Below, one piece after another: positions 40,048 through 51,591 of a stretch of 64,000 nt of DNA. Positions within the stretch are counted from its first letter, which is position 1, and every line of letters begins with the position of its first letter. Under the pieces are notes generated by a model that ran no database searches, was not told the DNA's origin, and saw only the letters and a list, made by a program, of their open reading frames with translations. The translations under genes were made by a program, and so were the position numbers. Source of the DNA: Adenophora triphylla var. japonica (Eukaryota; Streptophyta; Magnoliopsida; Asterales; Campanulaceae); assembly GCA_022495995.1 (NCBI GenBank), contig JAFEMH010004912.1:62001-126000 (forward strand), given 5' to 3'.

Positions 40048-43000
40048 TTGCAAGCGGTTCGATTTCAAACCGGATCGCGGAGGTTTTTGGTTGCTCCCGA
40101 TGATGTCCCTCCATTAGTGTTGCCACCGAGTCCTTGGGGTTTTGATGATAGAAGTCGCCGAGGGCTACTTCTAAGAGGGCGAAGCATTCGGCGGTCGGAG
40201 TTGATTCTTGCGATGTTGATCACTTTCATAGAATCTGCCTCTTTATCTAGGATCTTTGCTTGGACGACATTTACAATGTCCGATTCGAGCGGGCATGCTA
40301 TATCTCCTTCCCCGATTAAGCCTTGGAGGAGGTTGCGCCACTGTTCATCCAGTCGGACAGGAATGTTGAATTGAACTAGGCTGTGATGGCTGTCCCCGTA
40401 AGATCGAGAGTGTCGTCTAGAGGGTTGTCTTGTACGGGGATCGGTGATGAGCCGGTTGCCGGAGGGTTTTCGGCGAAGTAAGGGTCTACTCCTCGATCAA
40501 TCTCCATTAGGGCATCCATCTCTTGATCCTCTCTTAAGCATTCTTCACATTCGCATATATCGAGTTGTCATCTTGACCCATGAGCTCTTCGATTTCCGGC
40601 TCGTCGCGGCTTAGAGCGTGGATGTAAGGATCCACTTCGTAGCGGGACGGGGTAGGAGACTCATCTCGAGAAGAGTATTCGGTCATGTCGGGACCTTCTT
40701 CCGGGTCGTAGCTTGCTGGCCAAGCACTTGCCATTACTGCTTGCTTCCGCGGATCACTTCAATCACTCCATTGGCATTGATGAATTTCACGCATTGGTGA
40801 AGAGTAGATGATCTTGCTTTCATCGATGTATCCAAGGTCGTCCCAAAGAAATCGAGAGAAGGTTGGTTTGATTTCCACGACTTGGAACTCTACCGACTCC
40901 AGTTGTACGTCGAATTGGATCCTCAGATTGATGACTCCTACGATTGGTCGTGCAGTGGAATCGTAGGCTCGGATTACCCGAGGTGAAGGCCTTATCAGGG
41001 AGCGGTCGATGCGGAGTCGTTTCAATGTGCTCAAAGCGATGATGTTGACTGCGGAGCCGTTATCAATCAAGACGTTAGGGAGGAAGAACATCTCTATTTT
41101 TATGAGGATGAGGAGGGCTTCGTTGTACCGATTCTCACATATCGGCAAGTCATCGTCTGTGAAGGCTAAACCGCTTCCCGTGCTACCGTTTGACTCAGTC
41201 TCTTCTGGGGAACGTTCGATCCATCCATTTGTATGCCTTGGTTGGGGCAAAGATCGTAGGGAGACAGTTGCCCTTGGGCGTTCTTGTCTGAATTCCCGGT
41301 CACGAGACCTTTTGACTCTGGTTTCACGCTCCCAGTCATAGCGGGACAAAGATGCGACGGTTTCGGAAATTGCGAAGTGCACTCTCGCTTGGAGTTTCGT
41401 CAAAGGCTATTGAGTTTACCACTGTCGTTCGGGGAATGGATTTCCGATGGTATTGGGACCACGAGGGCGTTCCAATTTTCCCTCCTCAATGAGCCCACTG
41501 AACCACCAGCTTGAGCACGAAGCAATTGTCGGTGGTGTGGCGGGGTAGTTGTGGAAGGCGCAGTGCTTGCTCATATCCATGTTGGGTTTGGGAGTCTTCG
41601 GTTGGAAATTCTCGAGTGGTTTGAGAAGATTTCGTTTCACCAAAGCTTCAAATACTTGACCCAAGGGCATTTCAAGGTTGTCTAAATGCTTTGGGCGTGG
41701 GAAGCGAGGGGGATTGTTATTCTTTGGGGCCTGCTTGATCGCGGTTTACTTGAGCTCCGTTACGAATGTAGTGTCTTGTTCATTTGCTTCTTTTCCTTTG
41801 GTCGGGGAAGGAGTTGAAGTTGCCGGGTTTGTTCGATAACGGTAAGACGAGGCGGGGTTCTTGTTGCCTTTTGAAGACTCGAGTCTTTTCAAACTTTGTC
41901 CGGTGTTGACCGTAGCACGGAGATCCGGATAGAAATGGTGGGCGATCAAGGTCCTCAAAGATGGCTTGAGGCAGGAAGGGAAGATGTCCATCTGCTCTTC
42001 TTTGGAAAGTGGATCCATTATCTCGCTTAGCTTCCAATTCCATCTTTTGTAGAATTCGCCCACTGGTTCGTCATCCTTTTGTTCGGTGGCTTGCAGGTCA
42101 TGGCGGTTTGTCTCCCATTCAAGGTTGGCGCGCTACTTCTCCAGAAGATTTCACCGATCTCGATCCCACGTGGAGCGGTTTTACGCCTTCACATTGAGGA
42201 ACCACCTTAGTGCTTTGTGGATTTGAGGGAATGCTTGAAAGTGATCCGCCATCTGTTGAGGGGTTGCCCCTTTGGCTCTCATACCCGGGACATAGGTGTC
42301 GATGTGGGTTTTGGGCATTATTGTCCCGTCAAACTTTTCCATTTCCCCGCATCCTGAACTTCGGAGGGAGAGGGACCACTTTGTTCGGATCAGTAGGCAG
42401 GAGGGAGTCCTTCCGAGAACTAACTAGCTTACCTTGCATGTCCTTCATTTGTTCGATAAGCCAAGCCATGTGGGGATCAGTTGTCTGAGGTGGGTTACCG
42501 TTTTCAGGGACGGAAACCGAAGATGGAGGCGGATTGGCTGATGAGATCGCCATTCGGGAGTCTTGGGGAGGTAGTTGAGTGTATACCAACCCATACCCTG
42601 GGGTGTTGAAGTTGAGGGCGTGATTGCCAGGTCTGCTAAGGGTTGTGTTTGGGAACTGGGGAAATGATTCGTTAGCCCCAATTGGCAGACTAGCAGGTGG
42701 CAAGCTTGAGATGTCGGGATATCCGCTCGGGATGCCTGTCCCTGATAAGCATGGGGACTTTTGATTGTGGTTGCGAGGCTCGTATAGAGGCAAAGGATTG
42801 AATCCTGGGGATACCGAGATGTATTGGGATCTGACGGAGCAGGCACGTATGTGTGCTGTTGGTGCGAGCTTGATGTGCGAGCCGGAAGCCGGCTGTCTTG
42901 AGGCGGGCATGTCTGAGCCGCTTGGCCCGACGCCTCGAGGAGCTTTGAGCGAGAGCTGATTTGCGTTGCTGGGATCTCGTAGCTTGGCGGAGGCGGAACT

Positions 43001-43244
43001 TGGCGATAGCTTTGAGAAACCGGGGAGCCGGTATGTCTTCGTCCTCTATGAGAACAAAGGTTCCATCGAGGTTGGGAAGCTGCAAACTTGTTCCTCGAAG
43101 ACGTAAGGTGTCTACGATCCAGGCTTGCTGTTCTTCTTGGCGCTTCTTGATGGTTTCGAAGGCTCGCAGCACCTCCTCCATTGTCTGGAGGTTCCTTAGT
43201 GGCGGGGTTCCGTTTCCCTCACTGTTATCTGTTGATCCCATCAT
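40048..43244 (-). pseudogene. gag: gag, protease and linker of element C
   Basis: The start at 43244 gives 'MMGSTDNSEGNGTPP'. The N-terminal helix 'IKKRQEEQQAWIVDT' is followed by a Pro-rich region in another frame (42910-42329), a capsid piece ('GEFYKRWNWKLSEI', 42063-41746) and a damaged knuckle (41670-41416). Then comes an open 214-aa frame (41403-40759) with an aspartic protease: 'VLIDNGSAVNI' near 41070, with the Thr of Asp-Thr-Gly replaced by Asn, and flap-like 'RAYDSTARPIVGVINL'. An acidic linker follows to 40048. The protease motif class is typical of Tat elements. Multiple frameshifts. Confidence 0.82.
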
Positions 43245-44566
43245 GGGAGAGTAGCGGACGGTGCAGACCGTTGAACTGGAAGGGCTATCGGACCTTGTGA
43301 CCTCGATACTGAAAAGGCGGCTTCCAGGTATTCTCAACCACTCTCGGTTCGCTGGAGGGGGTGACGGGCAAGGTTTAGACACAGGAATGGCCTTACGGGA
43401 TAAAAGGGGGAAAGCTCACGTGGCATGTGGTTTCCAGTTTCTTTATTTATGATTTTTTTTTGTTGTTTTAATTTACTTAAAACATGTTTTCTCAGAATCC
43501 TAGGTAGGTTGGAAAAGATTGCTCTTCTTTTTCGCAACTATGCTAGATCCTGGGTCAGTGGAGACCATCTGTGCGGCTATAAGCCCCTCGTTTTGCACCT
43601 GTATTTCGACATCCCAGGGTGGACAGCCCCAGGCGAGGGTCCTATAGTGCAAGCGGTTTCCACCGGCCTAAAAGAAAAATTGAACCTAAGGACCGAGCCT
43701 GTCATGTTCGTTTTGATGCATTAGCCATGTGAATAGTGAACCGAGCCGGCCACTGAGTCAAGATCAGGTCAGGAGTTCGGCATGACCTCTCTTTACCTTG
43801 CTTGCGCAAGGGATCTGTGACGTTAGGCGTTGGCCGGGTCATATTGTCATGGCTGACGTATCAAAGGCTTGATGACATGGTGTCATGTGGGCATGGATGT
43901 ATATTCGGGACGGAACATCGTCTGGGTGTAGCTTCGGAAATCAAGATCAGGTCAAGATTTTAGCATGACCATTCATCGCTTTGCTTGCGCAAGGGATCTT
44001 GAGTTCCGAGCCTTGACTCAGAAAATGGCCGGCATGGTATATGTATCCAGGCTGTATGACATGGACGGGGTAAAAACCAACCGAGTCTGGACAGAGTGTG
44101 ACTCAAGACTCAAACGTGCAGGGTTGACGCTTGGCTAGGATGGGATGTTTGGAATGATCCCGTGCGCATCCGAGAGGCCTAGGAAGACCAAACGGACTGC
44201 AACTGAGACCACTCCGGGTTAAGGGTTGTAGTGTGCAGCAGTGTATCCGAGGCAAAGAAGCGCTGCGTAGCGTGCGGTGTAACCGAGGCAAAGAATGTGC
44301 GTAGTGTACGGTGTAACCGAGGCAGCAGTGCGAGTAGTGTGCGGTCTCTAAAATTCTTTTTCTGAGTAAAACAGAAGTTTTTGAAGAATTTTAAATGTAT
44401 GCACAGATGTATATTGATGCATTTTTTTTTTTTTTGTAAAATAAAAAGTAAAGCACGTGCACACACACACAACAGTTTAAAGGAAGGGGTAAAATAAAAG
44501 TTTGACCCTCATCATCGTTTTAAAAATCTTTTATTTTGTTTAAAAGTTTTTTTTAAAACAAAAAAG
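43245..44566 (-). other. Leader of element C
   Basis: Counterpart of B 6413-7677. It includes a three-unit tandem repeat with GTGTAACCGAGGCA at about 44240-44345, present once in B. An antisense ORF lies at 43425-43724. Confidence 0.6.
43425..43724 (+). CDS. Conserved antisense leader ORF, element C
   Basis: 99-aa frame antisense to C. From 'RILGRLEKIALLFRNYARSW' onward it is nearly the same as B's ORF (7625-7191), with similarity to the D and E leader ORFs. The start is uncertain because B's ORF begins further upstream and C has a stop there. Unknown function; may be a by-product of conserved leader RNA. Confidence 0.3.
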   Translation: MWFPVSLFMIFFCCFNLLKTCFLRILGRLEKIALLFRNYARSWVSGDHLCGYKPLVLHLYFDIPGWTAPGEGPIVQAVSTGLKEKLNLRTEPVMFVLMH

Positions 44567-44584
44567 TCCCCAGCAGAGTCGCCA
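44567..44584 (-). other. Primer binding site of element C
   Basis: TGGCGACTCTGCTGGGGA in element sense, two bases from the LTR end. Confidence 0.85.
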
Positions 44585-44586
44585 AC

Positions 44587-46017
44587 TGAAATTACCCGGA
44601 TCCGAGAGGCAGCGCATTCGCGCCCCGGCATCTGGCATTTCCCCGCTTTTGCAGCGTTTTCGGTTGGAGGATGTCTCGCCGTTGTTTTCGCATTTGTAGA
44701 GTCGCCACGCCGTTTTTATTAAGCCCAAAACATTGAAAAAGGGCATCAGTTTAAAGATAATTTTAAACTATTTTTTGTGTGATGAGATTTTGAGTTCGGA
44801 GGTCAGATGACTCCGCGGGAAGAGAATATTAGAATATTAGAGCTCACCCGAGTCGCCTCGTAAAACGAGTCTTTCGGATACCCCTAATATCCTTTAAAAT
44901 GTTGTGTGTGTGTGTGTGCTTTTTCTTAAAAATGTATGCTGTGTCGAATGTCTACATTGTACACTACGTATTGAAATGTATTGAAATAGTAATGGAAGGA
45001 AGCCTTACCAATGTTGGTTCGTGTCTGTCTTCTGCTGAGGAATAGTGTTTGAGGTCGGAGTAGCGTTCCGGTACGGATCGGGATTGCTTCGGGAGGGACC
45101 GGTTGTCTGCGGACAGAGTTTCGGCGTGAGTTGATCTTTGCAGTCGCGTTCGGGCAAAGGTTCGGCGTGCGTGGGGATCGCAGGGATCACTCGGGCAGAG
45201 GTTCGGCGTGCGTTGGGATCGCAGGGATCACTCGGGCAGAGTTTCGGCGTGGTTTGGGATCGCCGGTTTGACTCGAAAAGAGCCGGGACACCGTGGAAAG
45301 ACCAGGCAAGGCCTCGGAGTACCACGAGGGGCCTCAGAGTACCTCGAGAGTGCCTCGGGGCAGCGCGGGAGCGTCGCGGGAGCGCTCGAAGAGGCTTCGG
45401 AGCACCACAAGGGAGCTCGGAAGACCTCAGAAGGATCCGAAAGGGGCCGGGAGTGCCTCGAGAGGACTTAGAGGGGAAGCCAGAAGGCTTAGGGAGGAAG
45501 AGAGAAGTGGGAGGTGTGTGAAAATGAGGAGGGGGATCCCTCTATTTATAGTGCCAAATTTGGTGCAAGAAGGTCCGTACGGACCTCCCTGGTAATCCAG
45601 AATTTTGGTTTTCCTCAATTTGAGGGAATCTGTGATGATGGTGAATATTCTGCAATTATGATGTCCCCTGAGCAATAAGGTCCGTACGGACCAACTTGAC
45701 ATGCAAAGAGGTCCGTACGGACCAACTCTGCAGGAGGGTAATCATTTTCCCTGGGATTTGAGGGAATATTGTGGACTTTAAGAGGATTCAGTAATTATTA
45801 AAGCAAAGAGGTCCGTACGGACCATGTATGCTTTTCCAATTTCCTGAAAATTCCCAAAAGGTCCTTTTGTCCCTTTTTATCCCAGAAGTCTCCTCCCTTG
45901 GTTTGGCTGGGGGTTTTGAGAGGGTTTTGATTGCCAGAGGTCGTCGAGACTGCGTTGATGAGTCTGCGGTGTTTCCCGTGTGCTTGAAAGGGGGTGATCC
46001 AGATTGGGGTACTTACA
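44587..46017 (-). repeat. 5' LTR of element C
   Basis: 1431 bp with intact TG...CA. Palindromes GGTCCGTACGGACC at 45572-45585, 45679-45692, 45710-45723 and 45810-45823. TATA box (reverse TATTTATA) at 45543-45550, 21 bp from the nearest palindrome. The U5 copy of TGGCGACTC lies near 44700-44708. Confidence 0.94.
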
Positions 46018-46022
46018 CAAGG
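46018..46022. repeat. Target-site duplication CAAGG (right copy, element C)
   Basis: Matches 28763-28767. Confidence 0.93.
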
Positions 46023-47076
46023 GTAATGGTAAAGGGAATATCCTCTAAAATCGAGAGGATGGCTTGGAATTGATTAAGGAAAATGGGAATATCCTCTAAA
46101 ATCGAGAGGATGGCTCGGGATTGATTTAAGGTAATGGTGAGAGGAAGTCCAAGCTATCGAGAGCGGGCTTCTTTTTGATCATGGGAGAGCTTCTCGAGAA
46201 GTCGGGAATTTTTTGCTGAATTGTGAGGATTTAAAATCTTTCTTTTTAGAATTTGGAAGGCCTCTTTGAGGAGTTGAGGATTAGAAAATCCTTCTTTTGA
46301 TAACTTGGAAGGCCTCTTTGAGGAGTTGAGGATCAGAAAATCCTTCTTTTGATAACTTGGAAGGCCTCTTTGAGGAGTTGAGGATTATCTTTCCTTCCTT
46401 CCTTCATGACTTGAATATTTTATGCATTGCCAACTATCGAAGCTAACTTCTTGGATTGCTTGGACTTCTCTCAGCAAGGAGGAAAGGTGATGGCTAGACG
46501 GGTTTTTAAAACACGCCGATCTTGAAATGAAGGGATATTATTTGGTGAGGGTGAGGTAATGACTTCCCTAGGGTGAAAGGCTTCAACCGCAATCCCTACC
46601 GAATGACCTAAACGAAATTAAGTCTTCGTTGCTTGCTTAAGCTTTAAATGAGAAAGATTCATACAAATTCTTGGTCAACGAAATGATGAGGATAATGAAA
46701 GAGATGTGAGCATATGAGATGCAAGATGGGGAGTTGGTAAGCCCCAATTTGGGAAGGATATTAATTGATTTTCTCACTCCGATTAATTTAAACATGAGTT
46801 ATTTCAAAGCATTAGCGATTGAGCAGCAAATGTGATCATCTAGGATAAGACCATTTTAATTAATTGTAACATGGGTGTGCTAGTAATGTCTCGAGTCTAG
46901 TGAGAAGAGAAACAAAGATTTTTATCATTGGAAGAAAAGACTAGTCCAACGCGGACTTGACAGACTCTTGTCCAATAAAGGACATTTATTAAAGAAACAA
47001 ACAGACAATCTAGATCCTACAAAGACTGATTGACTGTATTAATATTGGATGGGAGGGCCCTGGGTTCTGGTGAAGA
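46023..47076 (-). repeat. 3' spacer of element E with two short tandem arrays
   Basis: Two 51-bp units with the hairpin CCTCTAAAATCGAGAGG (about 46040 and 46091) continue the series left of C. Three 52-bp units with TTGGAAGGCCTCTTTGAGGA begin at 46253, 46305 and 46357. The rest (46390-47076) shows no ORF. No pol is seen in E. Confidence 0.75.
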
Positions 47077-48420
47077 TCACGGAAGAAGATTGGTAATCAC
47101 ATTAGGGCGAGGAGCCTTCTCGATCTTCCCCTCATCAATAAGCCTTTGGATGAGCAGCTTCAAAGGGACGCAGTCATTGGTAACATGTCCAGGGTACTGA
47201 TGGTAGAGGCAAAACTTGCTAGTGTCCAGATTGGGATTCGCCTTAACCGGGTTGTAATTATCCAGAGGCTTGATCAGCCCAGCCTTTACCAAACCATTAA
47301 ATGCCTCCTCAGTTGGCATCCCCAAATCATCGAATTTCTGCCGCTGAGGCCTTCCTCCACCACGGCCAGATAACTGACCCTTCTCCCCTTGAATGTAGTT
47401 GACGGTGTTAGAGACCGCAGTTTCTTTGCCCTTTGAAGCAACAGGGGTAGAGCTTGGAACTCGATAGCGGGGAGCTGTAGTGTTACCAGGAACAGGAGTT
47501 GGGACAATGGAGTAGGTAGCATTCTCGCTTTCGGCCCCTGCACTTACCATTTCTCACAGATTCGGGTAGTATCCCCGGCCAATGGCTTCTCTGACATGCG
47601 ATATCCGCTCTGCTGCTGATTGGACTGATTATGAGGAGCAATAAACTGACCACCAAAGGTTGGGTTGGACGGCTGACCCGTGCTGTTATATGGACTTTGA
47701 CCCTGAGTCCCAAACTGATTCTGAGTATACCCAAATGGCTCTTGATTGACACCACTGGGTTGTTGACCCTGCAGAAGCTGGTTCTGGGGATAAAACATAA
47801 ACTGGTCCTGAGCACTGACCCTTGGGAAGGAGCTTGATTCGCCCCTCAGCCCGTATTGCATACCATAAGTAGATACTGGGATAGGGGGAGGTCTTGACAC
47901 ACCCCCATGAGTTGGCATCGAGAGGGAGCCAGGCATACCATAGGAGACTGGTGGGGGCATATTGTGAAGGCTTTGCCTAGGTGAGGATGGGGGAACAAAG
48001 CCAGTGTCGGTGATAGTAACATCGGGTTCTTCCCTGATTTCTTTGTACGAGGATTATGGCAACGCCTTGCATGCACATTACTTTGACATAGCGAGCCCAA
48101 TCAGCTTCCTCATGGGCACGAGAGGCTTCGAGAGCAGTACGGAGGGAAGCTTCTTGAGAGAAGTTGAAACCTGGGTGAGGGTTAACAAACGGACTTCCCG
48201 GGGGTGTCATGTGAGGACCCATGCCATAACCACTGCTAGGAGAGGTATTCAGAGCTGCGTTCGGCCCCGCATTCTGACCTTGATCTGGCCCTACACCCTG
48301 ACTGACATTCTTATTCTGAGCTGGATCAACACCCGCATTCGGACCCAAACCCACTGAGACTTGCGAATCTCCCATTTCTGAGACTGCTGGAAATGAACCC
48401 CTGACTGGAGAGAAACTCAT
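47077..48420 (-). pseudogene. gag: gag of element E
   Basis: Three frames: 48420-47977 (start 'MSFSPVRGSFPAVSEMGDSQV', Gly/Pro/Asn-rich, 'ALEASRAHEEADWARY'), 47960-47544 (Pro/Gln-rich) and 47550-47077. The last has 'FDDLGMPTEEAFNGLVKAGL' and a knuckle of the form C-x2-H-x4-H-x4-C, 'CLYHQYPGHVTNDC', near 47190. The capsid domain is not seen, as in B. D's gag starts at the same 'MADSQV' (here 'MGDSQV'), so the true start may be at about 48372. Frameshifts near 47970 and 47550. Confidence 0.8.
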
Positions 48421-48549
48421 TAACCGACCGCCCGGAACTCTGACCCAATACTTGCTCGCTGAAAGGGGAAAGAACGGTTTTAGGTAGGGGAGAGGACAGG
48501 CTTAGGACGGACTCATGCATATGCTCTTTTTTTTTGTTTTTTTATATTT

Positions 48550-49289
48550 TTATATATTTTTTGTTTTTTATAAAAATGATTTTTATTGATCCTAGGAATG
48601 GTTGGAAAAGGGGGAAACCTTCTTTTTCGCATTCTACGCTATTCCTGGATCAGTGGGTTCCATCACTACGTCTATAGACCCCCTGTATTCCACCTGTATT
48701 GCACCTCCGGGACGGACAATCCCGGCAGAGGTCCTATAGGGCACGTGGAACCCACCAATCGAAAGGGAGAACGAACCTATGGGCATACGAGCCAAAACAA
48801 GTCAAACTCGGGGTTTTCAAAACCAAGTCCAAGTCAACGTCTAAACTCGGGAGGAGAGAGGGTCGGACGTACGTTTGAATGTACGAGACCGCAATTTGGA
48901 GGTAAAACCCTGGAATAATTGGGCATGACCTCTCCTCTTTTCGAGTTGGAAATCTGGCATGGCCTCTCGTCGCTTAGCGGCGAAATTTCGGCATAACTCT
49001 CGTTGGTATGCGTTAAGAATTCGACATGGTCCCGTGTTGACACATGCCGAGAACGCGTCATGACCTCTCACGAAGCCAAGCCGAGAAATCGATATGTACC
49101 TACGTCGAGATATGTAGAGATCTTAACGCGTACTTACGTTTGAATTATGTCGTAATTCCAACATGAAGAGGGAGAGTATGCCAAGATTTTTGGAGACGAT
49201 GCATGACTCGAACTTTGTGAGAAAATTTTGAAAACCAAGTTTGGAAATATTTTGAAAAGTATTGGCCAAAAACCAACCGGTCACGGTAG
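48550..49289 (-). other. Leader of element E, gag-proximal part
   Basis: Matches D's leader (52490-51750, reversed). Interrupted by D at 49290 and continues at 62092. Confidence 0.75.
48586..48918 (+). CDS. Conserved antisense leader ORF, element E
   Basis: 110-aa frame, antisense to E. Similar along its length to D's frame (52435-52136). Its first half is similar to the family 1 leader ORFs through 'LLFR', 'SW(I/V)SG', 'HLY' and 'PG(R/E)GPI'. The second half is polar. Unknown. Confidence 0.35.
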   Translation: MILGMVGKGGNLLFRILRYSWISGFHHYVYRPPVFHLYCTSGTDNPGRGPIGHVEPTNRKGERTYGHTSQNKSNSGFSKPSPSQRLNSGGERVGRTFECTRPQFGGKTLE

Positions 49290-49294
49290 ACAGT
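49290..49294. repeat. Target-site duplication ACAGT (left copy, element D)
   Basis: ACAGT adjoins the LTR at 49295; the same five bases follow the right LTR at 62087-62091. Confidence 0.94.
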
Positions 49295-51065
49295 TGTGAG
49301 TACCCCGATCCGAACTCAAGTTTTGGATTCAATTTAATTAAATTTGGGCTTACACTAATTGCTAAGAAGCAATTAGAGTCCAAAAATCCCAGCAGCCCAC
49401 CAATCCATTGGGCCTGCCAGCCACTTGGCCCATTATGGCCAAAAGATGTACACTGTCGTCCGACAAGGGACACTAAGGCGGTTTAACTGCCTATGTCGTG
49501 CGACATAAGAAGCCCCAGCAGCCCACCAATCCATTGGGCCTGCCAGCCACTCGGCCCATTATGGCCAAAAGATGTACGCTGTCGTCCGACAAGGGCCACT
49601 AAGGCGGTTTAACTTCCTATGTCGTGCGACATAAGAAGCCCCATCAGGATGCCTATAAATAGAAGGCATGGCTGATCATTTTGGAGGAGGCAAGGAAGAG
49701 AGCCAAAGTTAGGGTCAAAACTCTGAGAGTAATATCAGTAAAATAGGGGAAACTCTTGCCAAATAGAGTCTCTCCCTCTCTCATACACACACACACTCAC
49801 CTCCCTCCTCACACACACACACTTCAAGGTCAAGACTCCAAGAAGCTTCCTTTGGTGGTGATTAAAGGGGTAGACACCATACTATTGGTGATTCTACTTC
49901 GTGGACTACAATAGGTAGACACTAAACCTCTCTCTCCCTTTAAATAAAGTCTTTAAATATACCTTGCATGCATACTTTCTCTCTTACCATGTAGAAATTG
50001 GGATTTTGCATGACAAAGGTGGTGGAGAAGTGAATCTTCAATATTCACTTCTCCCCACCTCAGATCTGGACATTTGGTGGTACACACACCAATAAAGTTT
50101 CAATCTTTGCCTAGCTACATTGGGTTAGGAAGTGATGGCTACTTCAAAGTGGCCATAAAACGTGTGATTTATCACATTTGGTCACTAAAGCCATGTGATC
50201 TTCCCATAATACCCATATTATAGTATTATATTACTGTCTACAGTCAATAAATATGCTTGGTTTGCTTGGGAAACAAAGGAGGAACCAAACAGACTGAAGA
50301 GCACTGAAACAGGCTCCCCATGTCGTGCGACATAAGTCTCCATGGAGACCCTGTGTCATACGACATGGGACTCCCAGAAGGCTGCAAAGCCATTCTTGGA
50401 CTTCAGAATCTGCTAGGCCTATCCCTTTGTGACTCAAAGCCTACCTAAGCATCTTCTGGCTCATAAGCCACTATTTGGGTGCCTAAACTCAGTTTGGACG
50501 CAACCCACTTGACGGAAGAGGATCACCATATGACATAGAGGACTTCAAAAGACTCTATGTCATGTGACATCCGTGTCGACAAAGCCTATCGTGACTTTGT
50601 CCACTCCCATCAACCCCAAACTGGGTTCTAGACCACTAAATAGTGTCCTAAATGAGCAAAATAATGTCTTTTTATTTCTCGAGTAGCTTTACCTCTGTAA
50701 GGGACAATCTATCTCAAAACCTCTGCCTTGTGATAAAAGATATCACGTGTAAAAAGGGTGCGGCCCCCTTATCATGGCTCGCAAGTTGTATTCAGTTTCA
50801 TACCATTAATGAAATCTAAGGCTTGCACACTTTACTTGTTGACACACATCGCACACACATTTTTGAATGTCCATATTTGTCCAAACGTTGATTGAAAGTC
50901 CCGAAAGGGGCGTGTTGGGTGAACTCTCTAGTTCTTCCCAACACGTAACCAGACTTCCGGACTCAAAATCTCTTAGAAATAGGTTTTTCAATGTTTTCCT
51001 CTAAAAACGGCGTGGCGACTCACAAAAAAAGAAAATATTGATTTTTTCGGGCGAGCGTTCATTCA
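49295..51065 (+). repeat. 5' LTR of element D
   Basis: 1771 bp, TGTGAGTACC...CGTTCATTCA. Palindromes of type TGTCG-NN-CGACA at 49454-49465, 49494-49505, 49580-49591, 49620-49631 and 50321-50332, with a variant at 50354-50365. TATA box TATAAATA at 49654-49661, 22 bp after the fourth palindrome. (CA)n runs near 49785-49820. TGGCGACTC in U5 at 51013-51021. Confidence 0.95.
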
Positions 51066-51066
51066 G

Positions 51067-51084
51067 TGGCGACTCTGCTGGGGA
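51067..51084 (+). other. Primer binding site of element D
   Basis: TGGCGACTCTGCTGGGGA, one base after the LTR. Confidence 0.88.
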
Positions 51085-51551
51085 TCCTTGAAAAACTTTT
51101 TGTTCTAAAAAGTGAAGACGATACTTGGTATATAGGTGGAAACCACTAACCTTCCTGTATCGCTCCCTAACCCGGGGCTTGGGATAAATGGTGGTCTAAC
51201 AATCCCACGTACCAGTATCATTCTTCTATTTTCTAAAAGAAGAAAGGTTTTTCTTAAAGAGAGTCTAACTTTCTCCAAATCAACTTGGACAAATTTTTCA
51301 TTCCTCTTGTGTGTGCATCTGTGTCATGTTGTGTGCTTTGCCTTGATTCCATGCTTATATGCTCTATCATGCTTTGGTATGTGATACTATCGAGAGTCGG
51401 GGCTCTTTTCCTTTTTTGCTACTTGCTTGTTCCGTCAAAATAGAACAGGGCAGAAAGATACAGGACTACAGCTGCTGGTAAATTCTAACATTTGGGGCAG
51501 TCCCCTCTTGTCGTGCTTTGACTCATTCTTTTACTTTTTCTTTGCATACTG

Positions 51552-51591
<40 letters not shown>

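Larger units (their letters stand above)
28768..46017 (-). mobile_element. Element C (family 1, RT-less), complete with TSD
   Basis: 17,250-bp minus-strand element. In element order: 5' LTR 46017-44587, primer site, leader, gag-protease-linker (43244-40048), a non-coding segment in place of RT-RNase H, integrase (39706-38287), spacer, antisense aORF1 (35990-37511) and aORF2 (32482-35482), minisatellites, hairpin and polypurine tract, 3' LTR 30237-28768. Its LTRs differ by 39 bp in length and at many bases, so it is older than A or D. It is the most complete family 1 copy here and the best template for reading B. Confidence 0.92.

Noticed and set aside
51544..51590. Poly(A) run suggesting a LINE/SINE or retrocopy end
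   Set aside because: It lies inside D's leader, matches a T/A-rich stretch at the same place in E, and has no target duplication or upstream retroposon.
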